Of a DNA stretch of 64,000 bases, positions 45,029-53,643 are shown piece by piece. A program made the position numbers and the translations under genes. Below the pieces are notes generated by a model, which made no database searches, was not told the DNA's origin, and saw nothing but the letters and a program-made list of their open reading frames with translations. The DNA is from HKCCE3408 sp039183205 (GTDB lineage Bacteria; Pseudomonadota; Alphaproteobacteria; Rhodobacterales; Rhodobacteraceae): assembly GCA_039183205.1 (NCBI GenBank), contig JBCDBR010000016.1:16815-80814 (forward strand), read 5' to 3'. Positions within the stretch are counted from its first letter, which is position 1; every line of letters starts with the position of its first letter.

Positions 45029-45592
45029 ATGCTACGCGCGCTGATTTTGATCTTGGCCTTGTCAGGGCCGGGCTACGTCCACGCACAAGCAACACCGGAA
45101 GGCATCTTGATCCTCGATCAGGAACGGTTCTTTGCCGCATCGCTTTTTGGCCAGCGCGTCCAAGGTGAGATTGACGCTGCGGGCGCCGAGCTTGCCGCCG
45201 AAAACCGGCGGATCGAAGCGGAGTTGACCGCAGAAGAATTGGATCTGACCGACCGGCGCCCGACAATGCCCAACGACGAGTTTCTGTTGCTGGCGGAAGA
45301 ATTTGATGTTCGCGTCGAAGCGATCCGGGCCGAACAAGATGCCAAGGCGCGCGCGTTAAGCGCGGCCGTCGATGCAGCGCGGCAGCAGTTCTTTGATCTT
45401 GCGGTTCCTATTTTGTTGGAGATTGTGCGCGACCGTGGCGCCGCGGCCATCATTGATAGCCGGACCGTTTTGCTCGCCGCCGAAAACGTGAATATCACCG
45501 ACGCGGCAATTGCTGCGGTCGATGCGGCGATGGGGGACGGGCCTGAAACCCCGCTCATTAATTTGGAAACCATTCCAGAGGCGGCGGAATAG
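45029..45592 (+). CDS. skp: OmpH/Skp family periplasmic chaperone
   Basis: A 187-aa exported protein (signal peptide MLRALILILALSGPGYVHAQ) with a strand ILILDQERFFAASLFG and a long, charged, alanine- and glutamate-rich helical arm (about residues 45-120), the Skp jellyfish-arm plan. Skp holds unfolded outer-membrane proteins in the periplasm. It starts 11 bp after bamA. Sequence identity in this family is low, so the call rests on plan and position. Confidence 0.87.
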   Translation: MLRALILILALSGPGYVHAQATPEGILILDQERFFAASLFGQRVQGEIDAAGAELAAENRRIEAELTAEELDLTDRRPTMPNDEFLLLAEEFDVRVEAIRAEQDAKARALSAAVDAARQQFFDLAVPILLEIVRDRGAAAIIDSRTVLLAAENVNITDAAIAAVDAAMGDGPETPLINLETIPEAAE

Positions 45593-45661
45593 CCCGCCTT
45601 GCCCGTCCGGAAGTGAGTTGTTATCTCGATGCCAAGCAAACGGGCAAAGAGCGACGTAACG

Positions 45662-46138
45662 ATGGACACGACGATTGCCGATTTGAGCACGATCCAGAGG
45701 CTCATTCCGCACAGATATCCGTTTCTCTTGATCGACCGGGTCGAGCGGATTGACGGGTTTGCATCCGCCGTCGGGATCAAAAACGTGACCTTCAATGAGC
45801 CGCATTTTCAGGGCCATTTTCCGGGCGCGCCTATTATGCCGGGTGTTATGATCGTCGAGGCGATGGCGCAAACTGCCGCGGTCATGGTCGGCCATTCCGC
45901 GGGCATGCATGACCGTGCGTTGCTGGTGTATTTCATGGGGATCGACCAAGCCAAATTCCGCCGCAAGGTAGGACCTGGGGACGTGTTGGAGCTTCATCTG
46001 TCGACATTGCGCGGCAAACCCGGCGGTCGGGTCTGGAAGTTTGGCGGGCGCGGACTGGTCGGCGGAGAGGTCGCGGCAGAGGCTACATTTACGGCCATGA
46101 TGGACATCTCCACCGATGCTGCCAAGGCGCCGGCGTGA
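45662..46138 (+). CDS. fabZ: 3-hydroxyacyl-[acyl-carrier-protein] dehydratase FabZ
   Basis: Dehydrates beta-hydroxyacyl-ACP in fatty acid synthesis. The 158-aa hot-dog protein has LIPHRYPFLLIDRV, the catalytic His in EPHFQGHFPGAPIMPGVM, and the Glu in VEAMAQTAA. ATG at 45662 gives the usual length; an in-frame ATG at 45629 adds 11 residues. Its stop shares a base with the lpxA ATG (TGATG). Confidence 0.95.
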   Translation: MDTTIADLSTIQRLIPHRYPFLLIDRVERIDGFASAVGIKNVTFNEPHFQGHFPGAPIMPGVMIVEAMAQTAAVMVGHSAGMHDRALLVYFMGIDQAKFRRKVGPGDVLELHLSTLRGKPGGRVWKFGGRGLVGGEVAAEATFTAMMDISTDAAKAPA

Positions 46139-46938
46139 TGGCGATCGATCCCACGGCCCGCATTCACGCGTCCGCCGTGATCGAGCCGGGCGCGATCGTC
46201 GGTCCAGATTGCGAGGTTGGGCCGTTTTGCTTGCTAGGCCCAGAGGTAAAACTTGGCCGCGGTGTGAGGCTGCGCAGCCACGTCTCGGTTGTTGGTTGGA
46301 CCGAGATCGGAGATGAGACCGAGATCTGGCCCTTTGCCAATATCGGCGACATTCCGCAGGACAAAAAGTTTTCGGGTGAACGGACGCGACTGACCGTAGG
46401 CGCGCGCAACCGCATCCGCGAAGGCGTGACCATGAATACCGGCACCGAAGGCGGAGGCGGGATCACGCGGGTCGGCGATGACGGCTTGTTTCTTGCCAAT
46501 GCCCATGTTGCCCATGACGCCCAAGTCGGCGATCGGGTGGTGATGGTGAACTGTGCCTCGCTGGCGGGCCATTGCGTTGTCGGCGATGACGTGATCATCG
46601 GCGGATTGTCCGGCGTGCACCAATTTGTGCGGATCGGGCCCGGAGCCATTATCGGTGCGGTTACCATGGTCACCCACGATGTTATCCCGTATGGTCTGGT
46701 CCATGCCAGTCGGGGCGCGCTTGAAGGGCTGAACCTAGTTGGGTTGAAGCGCCGCGGCGTGGCAAAAGAAGATATTACAGCACTTCGCGCTGCATTTCAG
46801 GCGCTTGCGCAGGGCGAAGGGTCTTTTCATGAACGCGCCGCACGGTTGGCCAATGAACAGCCAACGTCACAATATGTGCGGGACATGGTGGACTTTGTGC
46901 TCGGTGCAAGCGACAGGTCGTTTTTGACTCCAGGTTAA
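46138..46938 (+). CDS. lpxA: UDP-N-acetylglucosamine acyltransferase LpxA
   Basis: First committed step of lipid A synthesis. The 266-aa protein shows the left-handed beta-helix hexapeptide repeats (residues 5-190), the catalytic His in LANAHVAHDAQVG, and the C-terminal helical region with LVGLKRRGVAKEDI. ATG at 46138 overlaps the fabZ stop by one base, showing translational coupling; a GTG one codon upstream is also in frame. Confidence 0.96.
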   Translation: MAIDPTARIHASAVIEPGAIVGPDCEVGPFCLLGPEVKLGRGVRLRSHVSVVGWTEIGDETEIWPFANIGDIPQDKKFSGERTRLTVGARNRIREGVTMNTGTEGGGGITRVGDDGLFLANAHVAHDAQVGDRVVMVNCASLAGHCVVGDDVIIGGLSGVHQFVRIGPGAIIGAVTMVTHDVIPYGLVHASRGALEGLNLVGLKRRGVAKEDITALRAAFQALAQGEGSFHERAARLANEQPTSQYVRDMVDFVLGASDRSFLTPG

Positions 46939-46955
46939 GACAAAGGATTTTTTCC

Positions 46956-47741
46956 GTGAAACGCGCAATTCTTGCCGGTACCGGCGCGCTACCATGGCTT
47001 CTATTGGAGGCCGGACCCGCTGAGGTCATTACTTTCGCCGGCGCCCCCGCCGATCTGCCGCACGGTGTCGATGCGACACAGATGCGGTTCGAAGAATTCG
47101 GACTTTTGATCAAGCACTTGCGTGCCAAAGGTGTGACAGAGCTTTGCCTGGCAGGCGGGATGGGGCGCCCGGCGCTTGATCCGTCCCGCATGGATGCGAC
47201 AACGAAAGAGCTGTTGCCGCGTTTGGTGCCGTATTTACAGGCCGGCGACGACCGATTGCTGCGCGAGGTTCTGGCGATCCTCGAAGAAGAGGGATTTAAC
47301 ATTCGCGCCGCGCATGAGATACGGCCCGATTTGATCGCAACACCCGCGCTCAAAACGGCCGAGCCCTCTCCGTCGCAACGCGCCGATGCAGAACGGGCGC
47401 GCGCGGTCTTGACCGCTCTTGGTCCGCAGGATGTCGGCCAAGGCGCTGTTGTCGCCCGCGGACAGGTCTTGGGCATTGAGACAAGCCAGGGCACCGATGC
47501 AATGCTGCGATTTGTGGCCGCAACCGCACCCGACAGCTACGGTGTTTTTGTAAAGCGGCCGAAGCAGATGCAGGATCGGCGGGTCGATCTGCCAGCGATT
47601 GGTCCGGCCACGGTCGCGCGGACGGCTGAGGCTGGCTTGTCGGGCATCGAATTGGCCGCAGGCGGCGTGCTGGTTTTGGGGCCGGAGGCTGTTATGGCGG
47701 CGGCCGAGGTTGATGGCATCGATATCTGGACCGCACCGTGA
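46956..47741 (+). CDS. lpxI: UDP-2,3-diacylglucosamine pyrophosphatase LpxI
   Basis: Converts UDP-2,3-diacylglucosamine to lipid X; the alphaproteobacterial alternative to LpxH. The 261-aa protein has the two-domain LpxI (DUF1009) signature: ILAGTGALPWLL at the N-terminus, RAKGVTELCLAGGMGRP, and GQVLGIETSQGTDAML in the C-terminal domain with GVFVKRPKQMQDRRVDLPAI. GTG start at 46956 with AAAGGA nine bases upstream. Its stop overlaps the lpxB GTG by four bases. Confidence 0.95.
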   Translation: MKRAILAGTGALPWLLLEAGPAEVITFAGAPADLPHGVDATQMRFEEFGLLIKHLRAKGVTELCLAGGMGRPALDPSRMDATTKELLPRLVPYLQAGDDRLLREVLAILEEEGFNIRAAHEIRPDLIATPALKTAEPSPSQRADAERARAVLTALGPQDVGQGAVVARGQVLGIETSQGTDAMLRFVAATAPDSYGVFVKRPKQMQDRRVDLPAIGPATVARTAEAGLSGIELAAGGVLVLGPEAVMAAAEVDGIDIWTAP

Positions 47742-48910
47742 GCCAAAGCGTTTTCCTGATCGCGGGCGAAGCATCCGGCGATAGCCTTGGCGCGGCGCTC
47801 ATGGCTCAGTTGAAAACCTTAAATAGCGAGGTCACCTTTCACGGTATCGGCGGGCCGAAGATGATCGCTGAAGGGCTAGAGAGCCTTTTTCCGATGGATG
47901 AGCTTTCGGTGATGGGTCTGACCGAGGTGTTGCCGCGCTTGCCAGGCCTATTACGCCGCGCGCGCGAAACGGTTGAGGCTGTCGCGGAGGCTGCGCCTGC
48001 GGCGCTGATCACCATCGACAGTCCGGATTTTTGCCTGCGGGTGGCCAAACGCGCCAAGGCGGCAAGCCCGGAATTGCGCACGATCCACTATGTCGCGCCG
48101 ACCGTCTGGGCCTGGCGTCCAGGCCGGGCAGCCAAGATGGCGGGATTTATTGACCATGTCCTCGCGCTTTTCCCGTTTGAGCCGCCTTTGATGCAAAAGG
48201 CCGGCATGGGTTGCGATTTTGTCGGCCACCCAATTGTCTCCGAGCCTGTGGCCACAGCGCCCGAAATCGCGGCGTTCCGGGCGGACCACCATTTAGGAGA
48301 AGCGCCGATTCTCTTGGTCCTGCCGGGCTCGCGTGCCGGTGAGGTCAACCGGCTTGCGCCGATTTTCGGTGACGTGGTGCGCAAGGTTCTGTCGCAAGCG
48401 CCCGGCGCCCGCGTGGTTGTGCCAGCAGCGCCAGCCGTTGCCGGCCGCGTGGCGGAGCTTTTGTCGGCTTGGGCCGGGGCGCCGGTCATCCTTGATCCCC
48501 GAGAGCTGTCGCCGGAGGGTTTTGCCCAAGCAAAACGGGCTGCATTTGCCGCCGCCGATGTGGCCCTGGCCGCGTCCGGCACTGTTAGCTTGGAATTGGC
48601 CGCCGCCGATACCGCGATGGTCATCGCGTACGATTTGGCGCCGCTCAGCCGGTTGCTGATCGGTGCGATGCTTAAGGTCGACACGGTCACATTGGTCAAT
48701 TTGGTCTCTGATACGCGGGCGGTCCCAGAGTTTTTGGGCCGTGCCTGCAAACCGGCACCGATATCGCAGGCCGTTTTGGACCTGTTGCGCGATCCCGCCG
48801 CGCGCGAGCCGCAATACGAAGCAATGGAACAAACACTGCAGCGATTGGGCCAGGGTGGCGAGGCGCCGGGGCTCCGCGCGGCCAAAGCGGTTTTGGGCGT
48901 GTTAAGCTAA
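47738..48910 (+). CDS. lpxB: Lipid-A-disaccharide synthase
   Basis: Joins UDP-diacylglucosamine and lipid X. The 390-aa GT-B glycosyltransferase begins FLIAGEASGDSLGAALMAQL, with FHGIGGPKM, VDSPDF-like IDSPDFCLRVAKRAK, YVAPTVWAWRPGRAAKM, and LPGSRAGEVNRL. GTG start at 47738 overlaps lpxI (GTGA). The stop interleaves with that of the convergent YbaK gene. Confidence 0.96.
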   Translation: MSQSVFLIAGEASGDSLGAALMAQLKTLNSEVTFHGIGGPKMIAEGLESLFPMDELSVMGLTEVLPRLPGLLRRARETVEAVAEAAPAALITIDSPDFCLRVAKRAKAASPELRTIHYVAPTVWAWRPGRAAKMAGFIDHVLALFPFEPPLMQKAGMGCDFVGHPIVSEPVATAPEIAAFRADHHLGEAPILLVLPGSRAGEVNRLAPIFGDVVRKVLSQAPGARVVVPAAPAVAGRVAELLSAWAGAPVILDPRELSPEGFAQAKRAAFAAADVALAASGTVSLELAAADTAMVIAYDLAPLSRLLIGAMLKVDTVTLVNLVSDTRAVPEFLGRACKPAPISQAVLDLLRDPAAREPQYEAMEQTLQRLGQGGEAPGLRAAKAVLGVLS

Positions 48911-49377
48911 GCGGTAAAATCCGCGACGCGCGCACCCGAGAGCACCAAAAGTTCCTGCGGCGCAATCGCAAAGATATGGCGCGGCGTGCCCGCGGCGGCA
49001 AAGACCTGATCAAACGCCAAAAGCTGCGGATCGAACCAAGCGCGACAGGGGACGAGATGGCCGACCGGCGCCACGCCCCCGATCGCAAAGCCGGTTTGCC
49101 GCCGAATAAGATCGGCATCGGCCTTGCCCAGAGGCTCTCTGGCTTGGGCAGATGCCTTTTCAGGATCAACCGTATTGCCACCGGCGGTTATGAATAACAG
49201 CGCATCTCCGGTGGTTTCGGCACCAAAGATAATGGATTTGGCGATCTGGTCGATCATGCACCCTGCCGCGGCTGCGGCATCGGCAGCCGTGCGGGTCCCG
49301 TCGGCCATCTCAAAGATCTCAGTGTCGATGCGGGCGGCCTGCAAAGCGAGGCGGACGCGTTTAAGGCTCTTGCTCAT
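48907..49377 (-). CDS. YbaK/ProX-type aminoacyl-tRNA deacylase domain protein
   Basis: A 156-aa single-domain protein that would hydrolyse mischarged tRNA in trans. It shows IAKSIIFGAE with the lysine conserved in YbaK enzymes, LLFITAGGNTVD, TGFAIGGVAPVGH and a C-terminal ELLVLSGARVADFT. Which tRNA (Cys-tRNAPro or Ala-tRNAPro) it edits cannot be told. ATG at 49377 or 49389. Divergent from glnE; convergent with lpxB with a 4-bp overlap. Confidence 0.87.
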   Translation of the reverse strand: MSKSLKRVRLALQAARIDTEIFEMADGTRTAADAAAAAGCMIDQIAKSIIFGAETTGDALLFITAGGNTVDPEKASAQAREPLGKADADLIRRQTGFAIGGVAPVGHLVPCRAWFDPQLLAFDQVFAAAGTPRHIFAIAPQELLVLSGARVADFTA

Positions 49378-49452
49378 GGGTTGGGTCATGCCGTGACATC
49401 GTCGCGATGGCAAGGATTTGCGCCGCCCTTTGCTCTGGTGCACATAAAGGCC

Positions 49453-52221
49453 ATGACCTTTGCCGCCCGCGTCAGCCGCTTGCCCTTGCCCTACGATCCC
49501 GATCTTGGTGTTGCGGCCTTGGCCCATTTGCCTGATTGCGAACGGGAATTGCGGCCCCTGATCGCGGGTGCGGCCGGGTCGAGCCCCTATCTCGGCCAAT
49601 TGATCGCGCAGGAGGCCAGCTGGCTTGCACCGGTTCTGTGCGCCGAGCCCGAGCCGGCCATGCTGGCGCTCGTGAACGCGGCCAGATGTGCCAAAAACGG
49701 TGCTGAATTGCGCCGACTTAAGCGCCGCGCAGCCCTTTTGATCGCGCTTGCCGATCTGGGCGGTTTTTGGGGTATCACTGGTGTCACCGGCGCTTTGACC
49801 GCCTTTGCCGATGCCGCCACCGGTGCAGTACTTGACCTTGCGTTGGCGCAAGAACTGCGTCGCGGAAAACTCCCCGGGATGGAGCACGACGATATCGCCG
49901 ATGGGGCCGGGATGGTGGTGTTGGCCATGGGCAAAATGGGTGCGGGAGAGCTGAATTATTCCTCAGATATCGATCTGATTTGCCTCTTTGATGAGACCCG
50001 CTTTGACAGTGCCGATCGCCAGGCCGCGCGCGCGGGCTTTGTGCGCGCCACACGTCAGATGGCGGCGATTTTGGGCAAGGTTACACCCGACGGGTACGTC
50101 TTTCGGACCGATCTTCGACTGCGCCCGGATGCGGCAACCACCCCGGTCTGTCTGTCGACGCGCGCGGCACTGGAATATTACGAGGCCGAGGGTCGTACTT
50201 GGGAACGCGCAGCCTATATCAAGGCGCGCCCGGTTGCCGGAAACCTCACCGGCGGGGCCCAGTTTTTGCGCGCATTGACCCCGTTTGTGTGGCGTCGCCA
50301 TCTCGATTTCGCGGCCATTCATGAAACCCAAACCATGCGTCAGCGCATCCAGGACCACAAAGCGCTCTACAGCGCCGATTTGGGCGGACGAAACATCAAG
50401 CTTGGCCGTGGCGGGATCCGCGAAATCGAGTTTTTTGCGCAGACGCGGCAGCTCATCGCGGGCGGTCGGGATGCAACTTTGCGGCAGCGTCGAACCGTGC
50501 GCGCCTTGGAAGCGCTGGCCGGGGCGGGCTGGGTGGAGGGCGCGGAAGCAAAGGAATTGCACACAGCCTATGATCGCTTGCGCCAGATCGAACACCGGCT
50601 GCAAATGGTCGGGGATGCGCAAACCCACAGCTTGCCGAAAACGCCCGAGGCCTTTGACCGTCTGGCGCGGCTTTCGGGCAGTGCCGATACCGACGCTTAT
50701 CGCGCGGATCTGTCTGCGTTACTCTCAGGTGTTGAGACCCGGACATCGGCGTTTTTCCTGCCCGCACAATCCGCGCCTGATCTGCAAGAGATCTCCGATC
50801 ACACCCGCAGCATCGTGGATCGCTGGCGCAGCTATCCCGCGCTCAGATCCGAGCGCGGCCGGGCGATCTTTCGGCGCCTTGAGCCGGACTTGCTGGCCCG
50901 ACTTTCGCAGGCGGCTCGGCCGGACGAAGCCTTGGCAAATTTCGACGGGTTTCTCCGGGGCCTGCCGGCGGGAGTACAGCTCTTTTCGCTTTTTGAGGCC
51001 AATCCGGCACTCATTGACTTGATTGTCGACATCTCGGCAACAGCGCCCGCCTTGTCGCGCTATCTCTCCCGCCATGCTGGCGTGTTGGATTCGGTCATAG
51101 ATGGCGCCTTTTTTGCACCCTGGCCCAGTCCGCACACGTTGGGCCGGCAACTTCAGGCGCAGCTATCGGGCCGCGACCATGAAGACGCCTTGGATGCCGC
51201 GCGCGTCTGGCAGAAGGAGTGGCATTTTCGGATCGGCGTACATCTTTTACGCGGTGTGATCACGCCAGAGCAGGCCGCACAGCAATATTCGGACCTGGCA
51301 CATGCAGTGGTCGCCACGCTTTGGCCGTTGGTCCAGGCGCTGATTGCCGAACGTCATGGGCCTGCATCGGGCCGGGGCGGGGCTGTGCTCGCGATGGGCA
51401 GCTTGGGGGCTGAGACCATGGCGGCCAGCTCCGATCTTGATCTCTTGGTCATCTATGACGCCGATGACGCGGCTGGGCCGGGCGCGCTTGATGCCCGCGC
51501 CTGGTATGCCAAGGCAACCAAAGCTCTGATTGCGGCGCTCTCGGCGCCAACAGCGCATGGGGTCCTTTATGCGGTGGATATGCGCCTACGGCCATCGGGC
51601 CGGCAAGGGCCGGTCGCCACAAGCCTAACCGCGTTTGAAACCTATCAAAAAGAGCAGGCTTGGACCTGGGAGCATTTGGCACTGACCCGGGCGCGCGTTG
51701 TCGCGGCGCCGAATGGCATCGGGGCCGAGATTGAGGCCATACGGGATCGCATCCTGGCAAAACCGCGCGATGCGGTTGCCGTGCGCAACGACACTGCGAA
51801 GATGCGGCAACGATTGCGTGAGGCAGGGCCGCAGGGCGGCGATCTTGATGTGAAAACAGGACCTGGTGGCGCGCAGGACATCGCTCTTTTGGCACAAGCC
51901 GGTGCGCTTTTGACCGGCAGTCCCGCCCGTCGGTTGGACGACCAGCTCGCCGCCGCGACCGTGGCGCAGCTGATCACAAATGCAGAAGCACGCACATTGA
52001 GCGAACAAGCCGCAGTCTTTGAAAAAATCCGGCAAGCGACGATGCTTATCTCGGAAAAATCCCTTGATCCGGGCGATCTGGGGCAAGGCGGGCGCGATTT
52101 CATCGCGCGCTGCGCCGGCGCGTCGGACTGGGATAGCCTTTTGTCGCAATCGGCCCGCGCGCGGCAGATCGCGGCGGCTATTGTGGATGCTGTGTTACCA
52201 CTGCCGGAGCCTGATCCGTGA
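49453..52221 (+). CDS. glnE: Bifunctional glutamine synthetase adenylyltransferase/adenylyl-removing enzyme
   Basis: Controls glutamine synthetase by adding or removing AMP in response to PII signalling. The 922-aa protein has two nucleotidyltransferase domains: MGKMGAGELNYSSDIDLI (removing domain, about residues 160-180) and GSLGAETMAASSDLDLLV (adding domain, about 650-670), both with intact D-x-D. The ATG at 49453 follows AAAGG; longer readings start from TTG or GTG. Downstream 90-aa gene overlaps by four bases. Confidence 0.94.
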   Translation: MTFAARVSRLPLPYDPDLGVAALAHLPDCERELRPLIAGAAGSSPYLGQLIAQEASWLAPVLCAEPEPAMLALVNAARCAKNGAELRRLKRRAALLIALADLGGFWGITGVTGALTAFADAATGAVLDLALAQELRRGKLPGMEHDDIADGAGMVVLAMGKMGAGELNYSSDIDLICLFDETRFDSADRQAARAGFVRATRQMAAILGKVTPDGYVFRTDLRLRPDAATTPVCLSTRAALEYYEAEGRTWERAAYIKARPVAGNLTGGAQFLRALTPFVWRRHLDFAAIHETQTMRQRIQDHKALYSADLGGRNIKLGRGGIREIEFFAQTRQLIAGGRDATLRQRRTVRALEALAGAGWVEGAEAKELHTAYDRLRQIEHRLQMVGDAQTHSLPKTPEAFDRLARLSGSADTDAYRADLSALLSGVETRTSAFFLPAQSAPDLQEISDHTRSIVDRWRSYPALRSERGRAIFRRLEPDLLARLSQAARPDEALANFDGFLRGLPAGVQLFSLFEANPALIDLIVDISATAPALSRYLSRHAGVLDSVIDGAFFAPWPSPHTLGRQLQAQLSGRDHEDALDAARVWQKEWHFRIGVHLLRGVITPEQAAQQYSDLAHAVVATLWPLVQALIAERHGPASGRGGAVLAMGSLGAETMAASSDLDLLVIYDADDAAGPGALDARAWYAKATKALIAALSAPTAHGVLYAVDMRLRPSGRQGPVATSLTAFETYQKEQAWTWEHLALTRARVVAAPNGIGAEIEAIRDRILAKPRDAVAVRNDTAKMRQRLREAGPQGGDLDVKTGPGGAQDIALLAQAGALLTGSPARRLDDQLAAATVAQLITNAEARTLSEQAAVFEKIRQATMLISEKSLDPGDLGQGGRDFIARCAGASDWDSLLSQSARARQIAAAIVDAVLPLPEPDP

Positions 52222-52490
52222 CACGGGCCAAGGACCCCAAAGACCCCAAAGGCCTCATCCGCGAGGCTTATCGCATCGACGGCATCGGAGAGCCCGAATG
52301 CCGCTCGATTTTCCTCGATTGGGCGCTGTCTCAGAATGCCGCCGATCCGCGCGGCGATATTGCGGATCTGTTGGCGCGCTACGGCGCGGACTGGCCCGAA
52401 CACCCGATGTCAAAGGTTCTGCGAGAGGGATTGGACCGGCCCGTTGAGGCGCGCCGGCGCGGCGGTCGGTCTGGGCGCCGCAACGTTTAG
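52218..52490 (+). CDS. Small conserved hypothetical protein coupled to glnE
   Basis: A 90-aa soluble, charged protein. The core GIGEPECRSIFLDWALS (about residues 22-38) and the segment YGADWPEHPMSKVLREGL look conserved, and the tail is Arg-rich (ARRRGGRSGRRNV), which might bind nucleic acid. GTG start overlaps the glnE stop (GTGA), so translation is coupled. The last four bases overlap the end of the convergent glxA-type gene. Function unknown. Confidence 0.75.
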   Translation: MTRAKDPKDPKGLIREAYRIDGIGEPECRSIFLDWALSQNAADPRGDIADLLARYGADWPEHPMSKVLREGLDRPVEARRRGGRSGRRNV

Positions 52491-53470
52491 GCGTCCGAAC
52501 GCACACCTTGGGCGCCGCGTTCGCGATACGGGGTGGTGTTGTAGTGCGCCCGGTAGCATTTCGAAAAATGCGACGGCGAGGTGAACCCACAAGCCAGCGC
52601 AACTTGGATCACGCTCATATCGGTCTGCATCAGCAGATTGCGCGCTTTGGACAACCGCAATTCCATATAATACCGCTTGGGTGAGCGATTGACGTAGCGC
52701 CGGAAGAGCCGCTCAAGCTGCCGTGTTGACATGCCAACATCGGAGGCCAATGTCGCCGGGCTGATCGGCTCTTCGATATTGGCCTCCATCATGCGAATGA
52801 CTTGGGACAGCTTTGGATGGCGCACCCCGATCCGTGTCGGGATCGACAAACGCTGCGTGTCCTGGTCGGTGCGGATTGAGGTATAGATCAGTTGATCTGC
52901 CACCTGTGTAGCAAGCTCCTCGCCGTAATCGCCCGCCACCAGTTTCAGCATCAGGTCAATCGATGCCGTACCCCCGGCCGTCGTCATGCGATTTCCGTCG
53001 ATTACAAATACCGACTTTGTCAGCTCAACCTCTTCGAATTCTTCAAGAAAACTGTCTTGGTTTTCCCAGTGAATGGTGGCCTTCTTGCCATCGAGCAAGC
53101 CTGCCCTGGCGAGGGAATAGGCGGCGGTGCACAGCCCACCAATCACCGGACCTTTTCGCGCCTCGCGCCGGAGCCAGGACAACAGCCGTTTGGTTGTGGC
53201 CTGAGCGACATTGATGCCGCCGCATAAGATGATCGTGTCGTCGCGGCCGATGTCCTGCAAATCACTGTCAAGCGGCACCGCGATCCCTGCCGACGACATC
53301 ACCTGACCGCCATCCTCGCCCAGCAGTCGCCAACTATAAAGCTCTTTGCCCGAGACGCGGTTGGCGATGCGCAGCGCTTCGACGGCACATGCAAACGACA
53401 GCAACGTAAATTCGTGCAGCAGGACAAAGATGATCCGACGGTGTCCCCCGAAGGCGTGCGGCGTGGGCAT
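52487..53470 (-). CDS. GlxA family transcriptional regulator (DJ-1/PfpI plus AraC HTH)
   Basis: A 327-aa regulator. The N-terminal domain (about 15-190) is DJ-1/PfpI-like with the nucleophile-elbow segment GGLCTAAYSLARAGLLDG and ATIHWENQDSF. The C-terminal AraC-type domain (about 225-315) has SPATLASDVGMSTRQLERLF and VIQVALACGFTSPSHFSKCY. Related proteins control quaternary amine and arginine catabolism, but no such genes are adjacent. Divergent from the DAHP synthase gene. Confidence 0.92.
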   Translation of the reverse strand: MPTPHAFGGHRRIIFVLLHEFTLLSFACAVEALRIANRVSGKELYSWRLLGEDGGQVMSSAGIAVPLDSDLQDIGRDDTIILCGGINVAQATTKRLLSWLRREARKGPVIGGLCTAAYSLARAGLLDGKKATIHWENQDSFLEEFEEVELTKSVFVIDGNRMTTAGGTASIDLMLKLVAGDYGEELATQVADQLIYTSIRTDQDTQRLSIPTRIGVRHPKLSQVIRMMEANIEEPISPATLASDVGMSTRQLERLFRRYVNRSPKRYYMELRLSKARNLLMQTDMSVIQVALACGFTSPSHFSKCYRAHYNTTPYRERGAQGVRSDA

Positions 53471-53643
53471 TGATGCATCCCTTTAAAGGCCCGGGCACCC
53501 CGAAACGATGCCAATTGATCGCAAAAAGCGAAAGCACCATTTTTTTCCGACTGCAAGCGCCCCTTTTGGGCGAATGGGCATTGGAAGTGGCGCCCAGGGC
53601 TTTTATAAGCCGGAACTCTGCGAAGGTGGAAGGAGACCTAGCC

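Noticed and set aside
45662..46138. Loss of lpxD between skp and fabZ
   Set aside because: lpxD often lies here in gammaproteobacteria, but I recall the shorter bamA-skp-fabZ-lpxA order in Rhodobacter relatives, so its absence is probably normal.
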